Positions 38,606-41,709 of a stretch of DNA of 41,709 nt are shown piece by piece. Both the position numbers and the translations under genes were made by a program. This DNA is from Streptomyces sp. PTY087I2 (lineage in GTDB: Bacteria > Actinomycetota > Actinomycetes > Streptomycetales > Streptomycetaceae), in NCBI RefSeq assembly GCF_001687325.1, contig NZ_LZRD01000044.1, positions 1 to 41,709 on the forward strand. The letters are read 5' to 3'. Each line of letters opens with the position of its first letter. Position 1 is the stretch's first letter. Below the pieces are notes generated by a model. It was not told where the DNA came from and ran no database searches. It worked only from the letters and a program-made list of their open reading frames with translations.

Positions 38606-39586
38606 TCACACGGCCGGTGCGGCCTGGACGGTCCCGGCGGCAGCGGCGCCGCGCGCCTCCATCGCCTGCTGGAAGAGCCGGCCCGCGCGGTACGAGGACC
38701 GCACCAGCGGGCCCGACATCACGCCGGAGTAGCCGATCGCGTCGGCCTCGTCCTTCAGCTCGACGAACTCCATCGGCTTCACCCAGCGCTCGACCGGGTG
38801 GTGCCGTACGGAGGGGCGGAGGTACTGCGTAATCGTGATGAGCTCGCAACCCGCGTCGTACAGGTCCTGGAGCGCCTCGCTGACTTCCTCGCGGGTCTCG
38901 CCCATGCCGAGGATCAGGTTCGACTTGGTCACCAGACCGGCTTCGCGGGCCCGGGTGATGACCTCCAGGGAACGCTCGTAACGGAAGCCGGGGCGGATCC
39001 GCTTGAAGATCCGCGGCACCGTCTCCACGTTGTGCGCGAGCACCTCGGGGCGCGAGGAGAAGACCTCGGCGAGCTGCTCGGGCTCCGCGTTGAAGTCGGG
39101 GATCAGCAGCTCGACCTTGGTCGCGCCGGCCTCCCGCTCCGCGGTGAGCGTGTGGATCTGGCGGACGGTCTCCGCGTACAGCCAGGCGCCGCCGTCCTCC
39201 AGGTCGTCGCGGGCGACGCCGGTGATGGTGGCGTAGTTCAGGTCCATCGTGACGACGGACTCGCCGACGCGGCGGGGCTCGTCACGGTCCAGCGCCTGCG
39301 GCTTGCCCGTGTCGATCTGGCAGAAGTCGCAGCGCCGGGTGCACTGGTCGCCGCCGATGAGGAAGGTGGCCTCGCGGTCCTCCCAGCACTCGAAGATGTT
39401 GGGGCAGCCCGCCTCCTGGCAGACCGTGTGCAGGCCCTCACCCTTCACCAGCTGCTGGAGCTGCTTGTACTCGGGGCCCATCTTCGCCCGCGTTTTGATC
39501 CACTCGGGCTTGCGCTCGATGGGGGTCTGGCTGTTCCGGACCTCCAGGCGCAGCATCTTGCGCCCGTCGGGTGCGACAGCGGACAC
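38606..39586 (-). CDS. lipA: Lipoyl synthase
   Basis: The 326-residue radical-SAM enzyme inserts two sulfurs into octanoyl groups on lipoyl domains of 2-oxoacid dehydrogenases and GcvH. The auxiliary cluster cysteines are C56, C61 and C67 (CQEAGCPNIFEC). The radical-SAM cluster is C82-x3-C86-x2-C89 (CTRRCDFC). The RSSY motif near the C-terminus (VRSSYRAG) supplies the serine ligand of the sacrificial cluster. The GTG at 39586 (VSAVAPDGRKMLRLEVRN) has an AAGGGGAG ribosome site; the longer frame from 39688 crosses repetitive sequence and is not used. It lies downstream of lipB on the same strand with a 253-base gap. Confidence 0.95.
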   Translation of the reverse strand: MSAVAPDGRKMLRLEVRNSQTPIERKPEWIKTRAKMGPEYKQLQQLVKGEGLHTVCQEAGCPNIFECWEDREATFLIGGDQCTRRCDFCQIDTGKPQALDRDEPRRVGESVVTMDLNYATITGVARDDLEDGGAWLYAETVRQIHTLTAEREAGATKVELLIPDFNAEPEQLAEVFSSRPEVLAHNVETVPRIFKRIRPGFRYERSLEVITRAREAGLVTKSNLILGMGETREEVSEALQDLYDAGCELITITQYLRPSVRHHPVERWVKPMEFVELKDEADAIGYSGVMSGPLVRSSYRAGRLFQQAMEARGAAAAGTVQAAPAV

Positions 39587-39839
39587 TCCGGCTCCCCTTT
39601 GCTCTCTGCTGCGTTGGATTCGCGTCGGGTTCGCGTGGGATGCGCGAGCGATGCGCGAGGGATTCACTTTCGATTCTTCGGCGAACACCAGGGTACGCCC
39701 CTACATCGAACGGCCTTACGTCTGGCCAACCTGCGGCCGACGGGGCCTATTCCCCGGCCGATGGCGACGGCCGGGCTGCCGGCCGGGCTACTGGTCGGTA
39801 CGGCCCGTGGGTCCCCTGGCCGGCACCGGCCGTGGCCCC

Positions 39840-40649
39840 TCAGGCCGGGACCGAAGCCTGCGGCCGTTCGATCTCGCGCGGTGCGAGGTCCGCGTTCTCC
39901 AGGATGTCCCGCAGGTGCTTCTCGACGACCGGCAGCACCTCCTCGACCGTGACCTCCCGGCCCAGCTCGTTGGAGAGGGACGTGACGCCCGCGTCGCGGA
40001 TGCCGCACGGCACGATCCGGTCGAACCAGGTGTTGTCCGGGTTCACGTTGAGCGAGAAGCCGTGCATCGTGACGCCCTTGGCGACCCGGATGCCGATCGC
40101 GGCCAGCTTGCGGTCCTCGCGGCGCTGGCCCGCGTTGGACGGGGCGTACTCCGGACCGTTCAGCCGGGCGTCGAACTCCTCGTCCTGGAGCCTCGGGTCG
40201 AAGTCCAGCGAGAGCCCGCCCAGCAGCGGCCGCTGCTCGACCGGGTCACCGAGCACCCAGACCCCGCTGCGGCCCTCGACCCGGGTGGTCTCCACGCCGA
40301 AGTCGGCGGCCGTGCGGATCAGCGCGTCCTCCAGCCGGCGGACGTGCGCCACGACGTCGACCGGGCGCGGCAGCTTCTGGATCGGGTAGCCGACGAGCTG
40401 GCCCGGGCCGTGCCAGGTGATCTTCCCGCCCCGGTCCACGTCGATGACCGGAGTGCCGTCCAGCGGACGCTCGCTGTCCGCCGTGCGGCGTCCCGCGGTG
40501 TAGACGGGCGGGTGTTCCAGCAGCAGACAGGTGTCCGGCACCCGGTCCTCGAACCGGTCCGCGTGCACCTCGCGCTGCTTCTGCCAGGCCTCCGTGTATT
40601 CGACGGCCTGTTCGCCGAAGCCCAGACGGACGAACCGCAGCTCGCTCAC
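39840..40649 (-). CDS. lipB: Octanoyl-ACP:protein octanoyltransferase
   Basis: The 269-residue cytoplasmic enzyme moves octanoate from acyl carrier protein to lipoyl domains, giving the LipA substrate. Signatures are GGKITWHGPGQLVGYPI (74-90), catalytic K181 (RKLAAIGI) and catalytic C215 (PCGIRDAGVTSL). An insertion of roughly 35 residues (about 138-175) before the catalytic lysine makes it longer than enterobacterial LipB, as is usual in streptomycetes. GTG at 40649 (VSELRFVRLGFGEQ) is the family-typical start. A -10-like TACAGT lies about 83 bases upstream on the minus strand. Confidence 0.94.
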   Translation of the reverse strand: MSELRFVRLGFGEQAVEYTEAWQKQREVHADRFEDRVPDTCLLLEHPPVYTAGRRTADSERPLDGTPVIDVDRGGKITWHGPGQLVGYPIQKLPRPVDVVAHVRRLEDALIRTAADFGVETTRVEGRSGVWVLGDPVEQRPLLGGLSLDFDPRLQDEEFDARLNGPEYAPSNAGQRREDRKLAAIGIRVAKGVTMHGFSLNVNPDNTWFDRIVPCGIRDAGVTSLSNELGREVTVEEVLPVVEKHLRDILENADLAPREIERPQASVPA

Positions 40650-40731
40650 CGATGCCTCCCTCTGTGGGCCCCGCAGGCCCGGAGGGGTGTCCCCGGGATG
40701 ACGGTGCCCTGCACTGATCGCGCCCGCATCC

Positions 40732-40737
40732 ACTGTA
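40732..40737 (-). promoter_or_regulatory. Candidate lipB -10 box
   Basis: On the minus strand this reads TACAGT, a TANNNT match, upstream of lipB. No clear -35 is visible at 17 bases. Confidence 0.3.
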
Positions 40738-40922
40738 CGACCGTCGCCCGAACGGCCCCCCGGCAGGTGGAACGGCCGCCTCACGGGCCCGCCGGTCGCG
40801 CACTGCGGTCCCGCCGGTCGCGCGCACTCATGTGTCGGGCGTATCCGTCAGCTCCGTCCGGAATCCTCACACGATCGGATGAACGTGGAGCAAAGGGTGG
40901 CAGTGACCGCCCCGGTGGCCGC

Positions 40923-40928
40923 TAAATT
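40923..40928 (+). promoter_or_regulatory. Candidate -10 box of the right-edge regulator
   Basis: TAAATT is a near-consensus -10 element 58 bases upstream of the ATG in an otherwise GC-rich region. Confidence 0.4.
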
Positions 40929-40986
40929 CGCGCCGTTCCCATGAGGGCTGCCCGTCCGGCCCCGAAGGCAGGAGACCGTACAGCTG

Positions 40987-41709
40987 ATGTCGGAACGACC
41001 CTCGCAGCGCACGCCCAACCGCCGACTCGCCTCACTCATCGCGGAAGCCGGGTTCTCCCACGCGGGCCTGGCCCGCCGGGTCGATCAGCTCGGCCTCGAA
41101 CACGGCCTCGACCTGCGGTACGACAAAACCTCGGTCACCCGCTGGCTGCGGGGACAGCAGCCGCGCGGCACCACCCCCGCGCTGATCGCCGAGGTCTTCA
41201 CCCGGCGGCTCGGACGGCGGCTCTCCGCGCAGGACCTCGGGCTCGACGCCTGCGCGCCCGTCTACGCGGGGCTGGAGTTCGCGGCGACCCCCGCCGAGGC
41301 GGTCGACATCGTCAGCGGCCTGTGGCGCAAGGACTCCGGTACGCACACGGAGCTGCGCAAGATCGCCTTCACGCCCGCCGGGCTCGTCGTCCCCAGCCGC
41401 GACTGGCTGATCGGCCGGGCCGACGAATGGGTGGCCCGGGACGGCGGCGCCGCCCGCCGCGCCGGGGGAGAGGCCGGGCCGCCCGGGCCGGGGCGCCTGG
41501 ACCCGGGGCGCGTGGACGCGGGGCGTACCGGCTCCGGACGGGCGGACTCCGGACGCGCGGACTCCGGGCGTACGGACTCCGGGCGTACGGACGGGGCGCC
41601 GCGCACCGAGGCCCGCGGCCTGTCGCGCCCGCCCGCCGGACCGCAGCGGCCCACGCCGTCGGGGCCCGCCGCCACGCACCCGCCCACGACGCACCCGCCC
41701 GCCGCCGGG
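40987..41709 (+). CDS. Helix-turn-helix regulator, truncated by the window edge
   Basis: The first 241 residues are visible and the gene continues past the edge. An XRE-like DNA-binding region fills about 12-85 (RRLASLIAEAGFSHAGLARRVDQLG through DKTSVTRWLRGQQPRGTTPALIAEVFTRRLGRRLSAQDLGL). This layout is typical of large Streptomyces regulators of development and antibiotic production (NsdA-like). A conserved block YAGLEFAATPAEAVDIVSGLWRKDSG follows. From about 168 to 203 comes a pentapeptide repeat rich in GR(A/T)DS, then a Pro/Thr-rich linker. The ATG at 40987 follows a purine-rich stretch. Confidence 0.75.
   Translation, partial: MSERPSQRTPNRRLASLIAEAGFSHAGLARRVDQLGLEHGLDLRYDKTSVTRWLRGQQPRGTTPALIAEVFTRRLGRRLSAQDLGLDACAPVYAGLEFAATPAEAVDIVSGLWRKDSGTHTELRKIAFTPAGLVVPSRDWLIGRADEWVARDGGAARRAGGEAGPPGPGRLDPGRVDAGRTGSGRADSGRADSGRTDSGRTDGAPRTEARGLSRPPAGPQRPTPSGPAATHPPTTHPPAAG
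41488..41595 (+). repeat. 15-bp coding repeat (GR[A/T]DS pentapeptides)
   Basis: Seven imperfect 15-bp units encode PGRLD, PGRVD, AGRTG and then SGRAD/SGRTD four times. The period and reading frame are kept, indicating an expanding disordered linker in the regulator. Confidence 0.75.

Overview
The window is a high-GC actinobacterial chromosome segment, almost certainly Streptomyces. The evidence is GC-rich third codon positions, frequent GTG starts, leaderless genes with a TANNNT -10 box, two glutamine synthetases (GSI glnA and GSII glnII) each behind a GlnR-type operator, a lipA/lipB pair, and Streptomyces-type families (MocR/CMD pair, SARP-STAND regulator, DUF4191, RDD). No rRNA, tRNA, CRISPR array, transposase or integrase was seen.

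Left core (1-16.2 kb): a histidine kinase/LuxR response regulator pair transcribed leftward, divergent from an MMPL exporter; a winged-helix regulator; glnII with terminator and GlnR box; a two-gene operon of a TROVE-like vWA protein and an ARPP-2-like protein; a Gfo/Idh/MocA oxidoreductase; a divergent MocR regulator/carboxymuconolactone decarboxylase pair; an ArsC-like protein; two small hypotheticals; an M55 D-aminopeptidase with an internal 11-residue duplication; a CPT-like phosphotransferase; and a GNAT acetyltransferase.

Accessory block (16.2-35.0 kb), lying between glnII and glnA: a small membrane protein, a Cys-rich protein of unknown function divergent from an HTH protein, a cupin, a decayed methyltransferase, an AlpA/MerR-like HTH coupled to a sigma-like helical protein, a 53-residue peptide gene, a SARP-type STAND ATPase with TPRs, a Ser/Thr kinase, and, divergent from the kinase, a tightly packed four-gene operon. 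The operon encodes a two-module Cas4/RecB-like nuclease, a zinc-ribbon protein, a DinG/XPD-like helicase with four cysteines placed like an Fe-S cluster, and a pPIWI-RE Argonaute-like protein. This matches the predicted pPIWI-RE defence island, normally described as three genes (pPIWI-RE, DinG helicase, DNA-binding/REase protein), here with an extra nuclease and an adjacent signalling pair. I consider this the most interesting system in the window.

Right core (35.0-41.7 kb): glnA with its GlnR box, an RDD membrane protein, a DUF4191 membrane protein, a small conserved protein, lipA and lipB (lipoate synthesis), and the start of a helix-turn-helix regulator that runs off the right edge.
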